Positions 55,376 to 63,907 of a stretch of DNA of 64,000 nucleotides are shown here, one piece after another. The notes under the pieces are model-generated. The model was not told the DNA's origin. It did no database searches and saw only the letters and a list, made by a program, of their open reading frames with translations. The translations under genes were made by a program, and so were the position numbers. Positions within the stretch are counted from its first letter, which is position 1, and every line of letters starts with the position of its first letter. Source of the DNA: Chitinophagales bacterium (GTDB lineage Bacteria; Bacteroidota; Bacteroidia; Chitinophagales; Chitinophagaceae); contig JACJXP010000002.1 in the NCBI GenBank assembly GCA_020636575.1, positions 248,001 to 312,000 of the forward strand, read 5' to 3'.

Positions 55376-55430
55376 ACTGTCACTCCGACGAAGGAGGAGT
55401 CCGGGACGCTTCATTCTTCAGCGTGACAGT
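55376..55430. repeat. palindromic interspersed repeat
   Basis: ACTGTCAC at 55376-55383 and GTGACAGT at 55423-55430 are an exact 8-bp inverted repeat around a 39-base core that begins TCCGACGAAGGAGGAGTCCG. I recognise TCATTCCGACGAAGGAGGAA-type elements as dispersed repeats in Bacteroidota genomes. It lies in the 286-base gap between the GNAT and phospholipase D genes. Confidence 0.6.
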
Positions 55431-55584
55431 ATTAAAGAAGAGGTCTGAATAAAGAGACTTATAATCGAAGCCATTGCATAAAAAATCCTACTTTAGTATT
55501 GCCTGCACTACGAAACACTACGGTTAACTCTGATTCAGCAAGTGGTGTTATTTACATTTTGTCTCAACCATTAAACCTCATTGT

Positions 55585-57297
55585 ATGCGCTATTACAACA
55601 AAAGCAAAACGCTGAAACTCTATGCCGTGGCCGGCACACAAACCGTTCTGCTTTCTTTTGACATTGATAAAAAAAAGCTGGATAGTAAACAGTTCCTTGG
55701 CTTTAGTATTGAACGAAAAGATAAAAGCGGCAAGCTTGTTTACCTCAACGGTTCCAAACGTTTTCCCTCTTTAAAAGACAACCCGGATGAAAAGATCCAG
55801 AAACGTTCCTACATACAATCATTTTACTGGCAGGACTATATTGCTGATCCGGATGAAACTTACACCTACACAGTTCGCCCCATGTTCGGTACAGCGTTGA
55901 ACCCGGAAGAAAAATACACCAACAGCATTAAAGTCACTACTGAGAAGTTACATGACGGCGAACATTCTGTTTTTTTCAATTACGGCGTAACCGGTTCACA
56001 ATCTTATGCCCGCAATTTTGATAACAAACCGCTGGAAGATATGAAAGGGAAAGAACTGAAAAAGGCTGAAGCATACCTGGGCAGGGACCTGTGGACAGAA
56101 GGGCTTTTGAAATTTGTGCGGCAGGCCACCAACAGCAGCTATAGCATCTATGGCTGTTTTTATGAATTTCATTTTGACGGTTTTTTAAAGGAGCTCAAAG
56201 AAGCCAAAAAAAGAAAAGTGGATGTTCAGTTGATCGTAAGCGGCAAACCAGAACAATATGACGATAAAGTGGATAAAAGAAGCGGTGAGTTAAAACATGG
56301 CAATCACAGTATGATCAAAAAATTCGGCCTCACAAAGAATATCAAAACACTGCGCACAAAACCAAGCCAGCCGCATAATAAGTTCATGATACTTTGTAAG
56401 AACGGGGAACCCGAACAGGTCTGGACCGGTTCAACAAATATCACTTTACCGGGCATTTTTGGTCAATGCAATTCCGGTCATTGGATCAATAAAAAAAGCA
56501 TTGCCAAAAAATACATGGAATACTGGAATAGCCTTTTAGGCGATCCAACAATGAGTACCCTGGCTAAAAAAGTGGAAGCCATTCAGCCAGATGCAGACCT
56601 GGTACAACTACCAAAAGGAGATTATGTTTTCTTTAGTCCCAGGGACAGGGGCACCACAAAAAAACCTTCGGAGCATTTAAAGAATTATGCTGACCTGATA
56701 GATAATGCGAATGGATTGGTTTGTATGGTGTTTCCATTTAATATGGATGATGTGTTTGCCGAAGTGTATAAAAAAGACAAAACCTATCTCCGTCTTTTGC
56801 TTTTTGAATCGCCATCAAAGGCATCTAAAGTGAAAAGCAATGACACTGACCTGAAAGTGACGGCCGGCCAGGTATATAAAGGGGGCGTAGAAAAAAACTG
56901 GTTAAAAGAAGTAACCGCAAAGAAAACCACTAAGGCAGGCATTTTGTATGTACACAATAAATTCTTTATCCTCGATGCTTTAACTGATCATCCAGTAGTG
57001 GTAACAGGCTCTGCGAACTTTAGTAATAATTCTATCCGCAATAATGATGAGAATTCTTTATTGATAAAAGGTAATGCCCGGGTAGCGGATATTTACCTGA
57101 CTGAGTTTGACAGGTTATTCGTTCATTTCTGGCCTAGATACCTGCGGGAATTGTTGAAAAAAAAGAAACCCAAAAAAGGTTTTGATAGTCCGCTTGATGA
57201 AACCGGCACCTGGCATAAGGATTATTTTGATAAGGATAAATTTGGCATGAAACGAAAGCTACTATTCAATAATATGCATGGAGCCAAAAAGGGATAG
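55585..57297 (+). CDS. phospholipase D-like (HKD) phosphotransferase
   Basis: A 570-aa protein with two HKD motifs. The second, H457, K459 and D464 in HNKFFILD, is complete. The first, HNKFMILC near residue 264, has cysteine at the aspartate position but retains histidine and lysine, followed by GSTNIT. The N-terminal 140 residues look like a strand-rich, fibronectin-like domain (YNKSKTLKLYAVAGTQ). There is no signal peptide. It may act on phosphodiesters such as lipids or nucleic acids; the target is unknown. Confidence 0.82.
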   Translation: MRYYNKSKTLKLYAVAGTQTVLLSFDIDKKKLDSKQFLGFSIERKDKSGKLVYLNGSKRFPSLKDNPDEKIQKRSYIQSFYWQDYIADPDETYTYTVRPMFGTALNPEEKYTNSIKVTTEKLHDGEHSVFFNYGVTGSQSYARNFDNKPLEDMKGKELKKAEAYLGRDLWTEGLLKFVRQATNSSYSIYGCFYEFHFDGFLKELKEAKKRKVDVQLIVSGKPEQYDDKVDKRSGELKHGNHSMIKKFGLTKNIKTLRTKPSQPHNKFMILCKNGEPEQVWTGSTNITLPGIFGQCNSGHWINKKSIAKKYMEYWNSLLGDPTMSTLAKKVEAIQPDADLVQLPKGDYVFFSPRDRGTTKKPSEHLKNYADLIDNANGLVCMVFPFNMDDVFAEVYKKDKTYLRLLLFESPSKASKVKSNDTDLKVTAGQVYKGGVEKNWLKEVTAKKTTKAGILYVHNKFFILDALTDHPVVVTGSANFSNNSIRNNDENSLLIKGNARVADIYLTEFDRLFVHFWPRYLRELLKKKKPKKGFDSPLDETGTWHKDYFDKDKFGMKRKLLFNNMHGAKKG

Positions 57298-57303
57298 CAA
57301 GAT

Positions 57304-57663
57304 TTAACCGCAGGAAAATGTAATCCGAAAACCATTCAGGTCCTCAAACACCACTTCCACTTTATTGGAATGCGGTTCTTCAGTGAGTTCAATAATGCGG
57401 GCCATTTGTTTTAGTTTTTCAACCAATCCGTTTAGTTGTCTTACCTTAAAAAAGAGGCCTGCGTCTTTAATGCTGTTATTATCTTTTTTTTCAGAAGGGA
57501 ACAGCATAAATGCCGCATTCTCCCACTCCAGTTGCGCCCAGGTAAGCGGAGTATTCGGTTCCCAAAAGCGGTTGCTCCCGGTACATTTAAAACCGATCTC
57601 AGTGTACCAGACAACTGCCTGTTCCATATCAGGAACTCCTAAAAAAGGGATGCATACGGCCAT
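57304..57663 (-). CDS. VOC (glyoxalase/bleomycin-resistance) family protein
   Basis: A 119-aa one-domain vicinal oxygen chelate protein. The start MAVCIPFLGVPDMEQAVVWY and the FEDLNGFRITFSCG end match the paired beta-alpha-beta units of the fold. Substrate and metal ligands cannot be fixed. Convergent with the phospholipase D-like gene. Confidence 0.82.
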   Translation of the reverse strand: MAVCIPFLGVPDMEQAVVWYTEIGFKCTGSNRFWEPNTPLTWAQLEWENAAFMLFPSEKKDNNSIKDAGLFFKVRQLNGLVEKLKQMARIIELTEEPHSNKVEVVFEDLNGFRITFSCG

Positions 57664-57850
57664 AGAATCTTTGCTGATTTATAAGTGCAGTGTTTCGGAA
57701 GTAATGGGGACCTCAGAGGTAACCCGAACAGCTAATATACTCAATAAAACAGGCTTTTAAAAGCAATGATCTCACAAAATTTCTGTAGCGCTGTATTCAA
57801 ATTACCCGCCAGCACGGATGGGTTTCAGGCGATTATTAGCTAATTTTCGG

Positions 57851-57859
57851 TATGTTTTG
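57851..57859 (+). promoter_or_regulatory. -7-like promoter box for the tandem caspase gene
   Basis: TATGTTTTG resembles TAnnTTTG with one extra spacer base. The ATG at 57852 lies inside it, favouring translation from the ATG codons at 57861 or 57864. Confidence 0.35.
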
Positions 57860-57860
57860 C

Positions 57861-60800
57861 ATGATGAAAAAAAGATATATCCGGTTACTGGCTTTTTTAC
57901 TCCTGGCTCAAGCCCAGTTTACTACAACAATACAGGCTCAAAACAGCTCTGTCCCGGTTTACGATACAGCATCATTTATTGATGAGGTCTTTTTCCTTAT
58001 TAAAAATGTAAATCGCATCAGCGAGGATTCAGCCTATGTAACTATTGAGTATGGTAAACAGGATGGTATTTTCCTGGGGGCTACCGGGAACATCATGAGC
58101 TCACACGGCGCCAGTACAGGAAAGAACAGGGAATCCACTATTTATCTGGGAACAGCAAAAATTGTAAAGCTTGATGACCGCTCAGCTATGGCTGCCATCA
58201 AAATGTATAATAAATACAAAGCAGAACCCATTTACCCGGAAGACCTGCTGAGCATCCAGGTGCATCCCGTGGTGAATATGAATAAGAACATTTTTAGTTA
58301 CCTGGCCATCCAGGATGTGCTGTTTGTTGACAATGCCCGGGAACCCATTAAAACCAAGCGGGAAATTTTACGTAACACAAATCCTGATCTTGAAAAAACA
58401 ATGCTGGAGGCTTACACCAAAGAGATCACTGATTTTGCAACTGAGCTTGCCTCCTATAGTGACATTACTTTTAAGACGGCTTACAAAGAAGGCCCCTACA
58501 AAGGGAAAACAATGGTGGACGTTTTCAAAAACGCTACCGTTTATGACCTCAATGCCTTTTTTCATTTTGTAAAAAGTTTTCCTGGTAAGTATATGGGTGG
58601 CTTTGAAGGTAAAAGCTGGAAGATCAATGAAACATTCGCCACCTGGGTATTGAATAATGCCCCACAGGGTAATCATAACCGGGAATGGCTGTTACCGTAT
58701 ATAGAAGCAAAGCCATTATCATCATTAAGTGATCTGGTAAAAAAGAACAGCTATTTTATCCAGGCCGATTCCTTAGCCGAATGGACCAGCCGTGTAAGCG
58801 ATCTGCAAACCGCCGGCCAGCTTGAAGCTGCTACTTCTTTATGTGATAAACTGATCTTTATTGCAAAGCAACTGAATGATAGCAAGGCGGAGTATGAATT
58901 TTATTATAACCGTTCATTTTTGCTGGAAGCCGGAGGAAGATCTGCTGAAGCCCTGGCTGAGATACAAAAAGTATTTGCACATGATCCTTCCAATATCAAT
59001 TATAAATATGCCCTGGCCAACCAGTACGGCAAAATGGAAAAATTTCAGCAGTGTTTTCAATTGTATGAAGAACTAAAAAAAGAATTACCCGGCAATGTTA
59101 ATATACTGGGCAATTATGGCTGGTATAAACTCACAGCCGGACAGGTAGACGAAGCGATACCGCTTTGCAGGCAGGCATACTATGGCGATTCGTCCAGTGT
59201 GGCTTTTACTGTTAACTATGGTCATACTTTTTTGTTGAAGAACAACCTGGATAGCGCCATGTATTACTATGATCGGACCATGAACAACCTGTATCACCCG
59301 GCTGATTATACAGACGGGCCTAAAACAGACTTTGTATTATTCTTTAAGAAAGGATGGGAAAGAAAGAATGCGGCCACAGCAGTTGATTGGATGGATAAGG
59401 AATTTAAAGAGAAATATTATCCTATTACCCGTGGCAACGAGATCTGGGATGAAGCAAAAGCTTTATATAATGACAAAAGTTATCAAAAGGCTGCTGACAA
59501 ATGGAAAGAATACATAGCTGTTTACAAAGAGGCCAAGGATACACCTTACTTATACATACATAATGCCAATAACTGGATCGGTTCTTCTTACTGGTCTGCC
59601 AAAATGTATGACAGCGCTGTAAAATATTATGACAAAAGTCTTGTAATAGCCAAAGACCATCTTATTGAACTACGAAATGAGAAAAGCACCAAGGACAATG
59701 ATGTCCTGGTTGTTGATTATGAAAGGCTTTATAACTTTTATAACGAACAGAAGCGTACCCAAAAAGCAGATGAATACAAGATACTGCTTGATGCAGAGGC
59801 TCAGAAAGTAACTGAACTTTATGCAAATCCGGCCCTGCATGTTATTGCTCTTGGCGGTGACAATAGTAATACATACAAGGAATCTGCAAATGCATTCTTC
59901 AACACTTTTACCGGACTTAAAAAACAGGAAAAAGCATTTACCCGGTTATTGAATGGAGGATCACTTACTAAAGAAAAACTGGTAAGCCTGTTAGAGGAAA
60001 TAAGAGTAACATCAAAACCTGAGGATATTTTCGTTTTCTATTATGCAGGCGAAAGTATGAATGAAGGCAACCAGTCCTTTATAAACTTCAACGCAAAAGA
60101 TGCTGCACATGGTAAAATATCCATCACTGAATTGATGGATTATATTGATCTTATTTATGCCAATAAAAAAATGGTGATCAGCGACCTGCCGAATCCTGCT
60201 TTGCTTTCCCTGATCACTTCCCGGTATGTAAATGCCAGCAACAGCGGTTCGGAGATCATTTTCCTGAGTCCGGGTGTCCCCACTCCGGTACAAGAAGGGA
60301 ATGTTTCCCTGTTCACCAATGAACTGATCGCTACAGCAAACAAACTACAGGAGACCGGTTCATTTTCAGCAAAAGATTTTACAGACAAAGCAGCTTATGC
60401 TATCGGAAGAGGACAACATTACCTGCCGGTACTTTCTTTTGCTTATGGCAAAGATTTTCTGTTGTTTGAGAATAAATCATTGCGTGGCGATGTCGGTGAT
60501 GATGCTGTTGCCACCCGGGGTCTGAAGAAAAACGAAAATAAAAATGATGATGCCGATGTGGCAATATCAGGTCCACAAAAAAACTATGCACTGCTTTTTG
60601 CAACAGATGAGTATAAAGACAATGAATTTAACAGGTTAGTAAACCCGATCAATGATGCTAAGGCGCTGCAAAATATATTGCAAAATGATTTTGGATTTGA
60701 AGTAAAACTGGTCATTAACCCCACCCGTGATGAAATGGAGTTATGGCTGAGTGAATACAGGGATAATAAACGCTACGGCCCTAACGATCAGTTATTGATC

Positions 60801-61361
60801 TTTTTTGCAGGGCATGGGGTGTATTATGATAATGCAAAGATGGGTTACCTGGTTGCAAAGGATTCCAAAATGCAAGACCCGACACATAAAACATACCTGT
60901 CTTATAGTGATCTTGGGAATATTTACCTGAAGAATATCAATTGTAATCGCATATTCCTGGTTCTGGATGCTTGTTTTGCCGGGTCATTCTTTGATAACAA
61001 CGGCCTCAGGGGCAATCCTAAAGAAATTGATGCCAGAAATCTTACTTACCTGAAAAGAACTTCTTCCAATCAACGTTTTTATAAAGGGATCTCTTCAGGA
61101 GGTAAACAATATGTAGCTGATGGTAAGCCCGGTCAGCACTCTCCTTTTGCCGGGAGCTTTATGCGGGTATTATATAACAAAGCACTACAAAAGAATTTTG
61201 TTACAGCTGATGAGATCATCGGCGAGATAAAAAGTAATCCTCCCGCTGCTACTGCAATCTGTGAAGGCAATTTCAATTACAGCGACCCGTTGAGTCATTT
61301 TATTTTTGAATTGAAAGCTGCTGAAAAGGTTTCGGATATTAAAACTGCTAACCTGAAATAG
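57861..61361 (+). CDS. exported TPR protein with pseudo-caspase and caspase domains
   Basis: About 1166 aa. A signal peptide is followed by a strand-rich domain (residues about 30-110), then TPR-like helix pairs between about 320 and 655. A first caspase-like domain (about 656-860) has lost its catalytic residues: YYAGES holds Glu where the histidine should be (near 731), and ISDLPNP replaces the DAC cysteine segment (near 777). A second domain (about 906-1150) is complete, with histidine near 985 in FAGHG and cysteine near 1038 in LDACFAG. Numbers are from start 57861. The order is signal peptide, N domain, TPR, pseudo-caspase, caspase. Confidence 0.87.
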   Translation: MMKKRYIRLLAFLLLAQAQFTTTIQAQNSSVPVYDTASFIDEVFFLIKNVNRISEDSAYVTIEYGKQDGIFLGATGNIMSSHGASTGKNRESTIYLGTAKIVKLDDRSAMAAIKMYNKYKAEPIYPEDLLSIQVHPVVNMNKNIFSYLAIQDVLFVDNAREPIKTKREILRNTNPDLEKTMLEAYTKEITDFATELASYSDITFKTAYKEGPYKGKTMVDVFKNATVYDLNAFFHFVKSFPGKYMGGFEGKSWKINETFATWVLNNAPQGNHNREWLLPYIEAKPLSSLSDLVKKNSYFIQADSLAEWTSRVSDLQTAGQLEAATSLCDKLIFIAKQLNDSKAEYEFYYNRSFLLEAGGRSAEALAEIQKVFAHDPSNINYKYALANQYGKMEKFQQCFQLYEELKKELPGNVNILGNYGWYKLTAGQVDEAIPLCRQAYYGDSSSVAFTVNYGHTFLLKNNLDSAMYYYDRTMNNLYHPADYTDGPKTDFVLFFKKGWERKNAATAVDWMDKEFKEKYYPITRGNEIWDEAKALYNDKSYQKAADKWKEYIAVYKEAKDTPYLYIHNANNWIGSSYWSAKMYDSAVKYYDKSLVIAKDHLIELRNEKSTKDNDVLVVDYERLYNFYNEQKRTQKADEYKILLDAEAQKVTELYANPALHVIALGGDNSNTYKESANAFFNTFTGLKKQEKAFTRLLNGGSLTKEKLVSLLEEIRVTSKPEDIFVFYYAGESMNEGNQSFINFNAKDAAHGKISITELMDYIDLIYANKKMVISDLPNPALLSLITSRYVNASNSGSEIIFLSPGVPTPVQEGNVSLFTNELIATANKLQETGSFSAKDFTDKAAYAIGRGQHYLPVLSFAYGKDFLLFENKSLRGDVGDDAVATRGLKKNENKNDDADVAISGPQKNYALLFATDEYKDNEFNRLVNPINDAKALQNILQNDFGFEVKLVINPTRDEMELWLSEYRDNKRYGPNDQLLIFFAGHGVYYDNAKMGYLVAKDSKMQDPTHKTYLSYSDLGNIYLKNINCNRIFLVLDACFAGSFFDNNGLRGNPKEIDARNLTYLKRTSSNQRFYKGISSGGKQYVADGKPGQHSPFAGSFMRVLYNKALQKNFVTADEIIGEIKSNPPAATAICEGNFNYSDPLSHFIFELKAAEKVSDIKTANLK

Positions 61362-61384
61362 ATCATTATCGAATCTATTTTTTC
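61357..61384. terminator. bidirectional terminator between the caspase and aldehyde dehydrogenase genes
   Basis: AATAGAT/ATCTATT 7-bp stem with a 9-base loop, followed on the plus strand by a run of T. It includes both stop codons of the convergent genes. Confidence 0.5.
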
Positions 61385-62853
61385 AATTCATTATCAACTG
61401 TTCTCCAGATGCCCAGAGGATTCTCATCCTTTAATTCATCAGGCAGCAGCGCATTGCTCCAGTTTTGAAAAGCCACCGGTCTTGCAAAACGTTTTATAGC
61501 ATCAGCACCTACAGAAGTGAATCTTGAATCGGTTGTTGATGGAAAAGGTCCGCCATGCTGCATACTCAGGCATACTTCTACCCCCGTTGGCACACCGTTT
61601 AAAATAAAACGGCCACATTTATCTTTCACTGTCTCTACCAGTTCATTATGATTCAACACATCATTATCTGTTGCCATTAAAGTAGCCGTTAACTGGCCCT
61701 CTATTTGAGAAGCCACCTCGGTCATTTGCTCTATGTTCTTACAACGAATAACCAGCGAATAAGGACCAAATACCTCCTGGTGCAGTAATGGATTATTTAA
61801 AAAGGCTTCTGCTTTTGCTGAAGCCACGGTGGCCATTCCCTCATACATAAGGGGTTCCTTTTGGGCAACAGCTACAGTTTCCACTTCATCTTGTGCCAGG
61901 GAACCAGCTCTTTTCTCTATATAGTTTTTAAAGATTCCCGGATTCAGCATTTCAGCCGGTGCAATATTTCGTATCTCCTCTCCTAATGCATTTATGAAAG
62001 TTTGCAGATCTGCATTATCCATCCCGATGATCAATCCCGGGTTGGTGCAAAACTGTCCCACACCCAGCGTAATGGAACCTGCGTACATTTTTGCGAGCTC
62101 AGCTGCCGACGATTGTATTTTTTCAGGCATCAGGAATACTGGGTTGATGCTGCTCATTTCAGCAAAAACAGGGATGGGTTCTTTTCTTTGGTTTGCCCAA
62201 TCGAATAATTGTTTGCCCCCTGCAAAAGAGCCTGTAAAACCAACTGCTTTTGTATGAGGATGTTCTACCAATGCTTTTCCTACTTCAAAAGAAGCGCCAT
62301 GCACATGCGCAAAAACTCCTTCCGGCATATAGGTATCAGCGGCCGCTTTCAGAATAGCTTTTGACACCATCTCGCTGGTTTGCGGATGAGCAGGATGTGC
62401 TTTTACAATAACAGGGCAACCCGCTGCCAAAGCAGTAGCTGTATCACCACCTGCTGTTGAATATGCATATGGGAAATTAGCAGCTCCAAAAACAACAACG
62501 GGTCCCAGTGGGACTAACATTTTCCTGATATCAGGTTTTGGAGGTGTTTTATCCGGGATTGCTGTATCAATTCTTGCTTCCAGCCAATCGCCTTTCTCAC
62601 AGGCATCTGCATACGAAGTAAGCTGATACATGGTTCTTGCCCTCTCTCCTCTCAACCTTGCTTCAGGCAAATGTGTTTCTTCTCCGGTAACTTTTATAAG
62701 CTCATCGCCTAAATTCTCCAGTTCTTTTGCAATGGCCCGCATAAAATCGGCCCGCTGCTTTAAGGAACATTTACGGTATGCATGGAAAGCTTTCCATGCC
62801 TGTTGCATTACCTGTTCTATTTCATTTACTGTTGCGTCCTTAAATGCTGTCAT
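61375..62853 (-). CDS. 2-oxoglutarate semialdehyde dehydrogenase (NADP-type aldehyde dehydrogenase)
   Basis: A 492-aa aldehyde dehydrogenase that oxidises 2,5-dioxopentanoate to 2-oxoglutarate. The catalytic cysteine C269 is in GVGQFCTNPG and the general base E232 in AEMSSINPVF. The protein class matches the enzymes of hydroxyproline and pentose degradation. The DapA-family gene for the step before it starts 14 bases upstream on the same strand, which supports the role in hydroxyproline breakdown; a role in arabinose oxidation through the same semialdehyde is also possible. Confidence 0.87.
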   Translation of the reverse strand: MTAFKDATVNEIEQVMQQAWKAFHAYRKCSLKQRADFMRAIAKELENLGDELIKVTGEETHLPEARLRGERARTMYQLTSYADACEKGDWLEARIDTAIPDKTPPKPDIRKMLVPLGPVVVFGAANFPYAYSTAGGDTATALAAGCPVIVKAHPAHPQTSEMVSKAILKAAADTYMPEGVFAHVHGASFEVGKALVEHPHTKAVGFTGSFAGGKQLFDWANQRKEPIPVFAEMSSINPVFLMPEKIQSSAAELAKMYAGSITLGVGQFCTNPGLIIGMDNADLQTFINALGEEIRNIAPAEMLNPGIFKNYIEKRAGSLAQDEVETVAVAQKEPLMYEGMATVASAKAEAFLNNPLLHQEVFGPYSLVIRCKNIEQMTEVASQIEGQLTATLMATDNDVLNHNELVETVKDKCGRFILNGVPTGVEVCLSMQHGGPFPSTTDSRFTSVGADAIKRFARPVAFQNWSNALLPDELKDENPLGIWRTVDNELKK

Positions 62854-62867
62854 TTTTAATTCTTTTT

Positions 62868-63764
62868 TTATAACGCTGGTCTGTTTGATATCCCTTTATT
62901 AATGATATCCAAAATTCTTTCTCTCTCCTCACCTGCTAATACCAATCGGGGTGACCGAACATATTCACTACCAATTCCCGTTTGAGTGGCAGCCAGTTTA
63001 ATGTATTGCACAAGCTTGGGATGTATATCCAGTTCCAGCAATGGCATAAACCATCTGTAAATTTGAATGGCTTCCTCTATTTTGCCTGCTTTAACCAGGT
63101 TATAGATGGTAACTGTTTCTTTAGGGAATGCACATACTAAACCAGCTACCCACCCGTCTGCTCCAAGGCATAATTCCTCCATTGCCAATGTATCTACCCC
63201 ACACAACACTTTAAAACGATCACCGTATAGATTCTTCATACGGGTAAGATTGGTAACATCCCGGGAGCTTTCTTTGAGGGCAGTCACATTTTCACATTCG
63301 AGTAACTGTTCAAATAATTCTGGCCTGGCATCGATCTTATAATCCACCGGGTTATTGTAGATCATAATCGGCAGATCCGTTGATGCTGCCACTGTTTTAA
63401 AATAGCTCATCGTTTCCCTGTCATCTGTTTTATACCGCATGGGTGGCAGCAGCATAATTCCATCTGCGCCCCATTTTTTTGCATTGGCAGCCTGCGCTAT
63501 CGCATCTTTTGTGGACGATTCTGCAATGTTTAAAATAACCGGCATACTTCCATTGATATATTCTACTGAGAATTCAACCAGCTCTTCTTTCTCTTTATCT
63601 GTTATTGTACTGGCTTCGCCTAATGAACCTCCTAAAATGATACCATGAATACCTGCATCGATCTGTGCCTGGAGGTTCTTTTCAAACATATCCAGGTCCA
63701 ACTGATCATTTTTTGTAAAAGGCGTTAATAATGCCGGGAAAACTCCTTTCCATTCGAATTGCAT
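62868..63764 (-). CDS. DapA-family lyase/deaminase (1-pyrroline-4-hydroxy-2-carboxylate deaminase-like)
   Basis: A 298-aa class I aldolase-fold enzyme. The Schiff-base lysine K164 in ALKESS and the tyrosine Y136 in IYNNPV are intact; LGGSLGEAS replaces the usual GTTGE loop, as in members that do not make dihydrodipicolinate. It is predicted to deaminate 1-pyrroline-4-hydroxy-2-carboxylate to 2-oxoglutarate semialdehyde. The start at 63764 places the conserved WKGVFPALLTPF at the N terminus; an upstream frame to 63842 adds an unlikely leader. The partner dehydrogenase follows directly. Confidence 0.85.
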   Translation of the reverse strand: MQFEWKGVFPALLTPFTKNDQLDLDMFEKNLQAQIDAGIHGIILGGSLGEASTITDKEKEELVEFSVEYINGSMPVILNIAESSTKDAIAQAANAKKWGADGIMLLPPMRYKTDDRETMSYFKTVAASTDLPIMIYNNPVDYKIDARPELFEQLLECENVTALKESSRDVTNLTRMKNLYGDRFKVLCGVDTLAMEELCLGADGWVAGLVCAFPKETVTIYNLVKAGKIEEAIQIYRWFMPLLELDIHPKLVQYIKLAATQTGIGSEYVRSPRLVLAGEERERILDIINKGISNRPAL

Positions 63765-63779
63765 ATTTATATTTTCGGC

Positions 63780-63809
63780 TAAAGGTAATGCATTGAATAA
63801 TTTTTCAAA
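63780..63809 (-). promoter_or_regulatory. promoter of the deaminase-dehydrogenase operon
   Basis: On the minus strand TTTG, an 18-base spacer and TACCTTTA, close to the Bacteroidota -33/-7 arrangement. The predicted start is about 10 bases before the ATG at 63764. Confidence 0.45.
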
Positions 63810-63907
63810 GCATTTGAGAATCAAACGATTGTTTGTGTACATTAAACATTACTCATGGTGATTTTATGCGTAACTTGCCAAACATTTTGAATTTAAAATA
63901 TTTAAGG

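Noticed and set aside
61375..62853. Aldehyde dehydrogenase as a succinate semialdehyde enzyme
   Set aside because: The class and its immediate DapA-type partner fit 2-oxoglutarate semialdehyde better.
62868..63764. DapA (lysine biosynthesis) assignment
   Set aside because: The GTTGE loop is replaced by GGSLGE and the gene sits with an aldehyde dehydrogenase, not with lysine genes.
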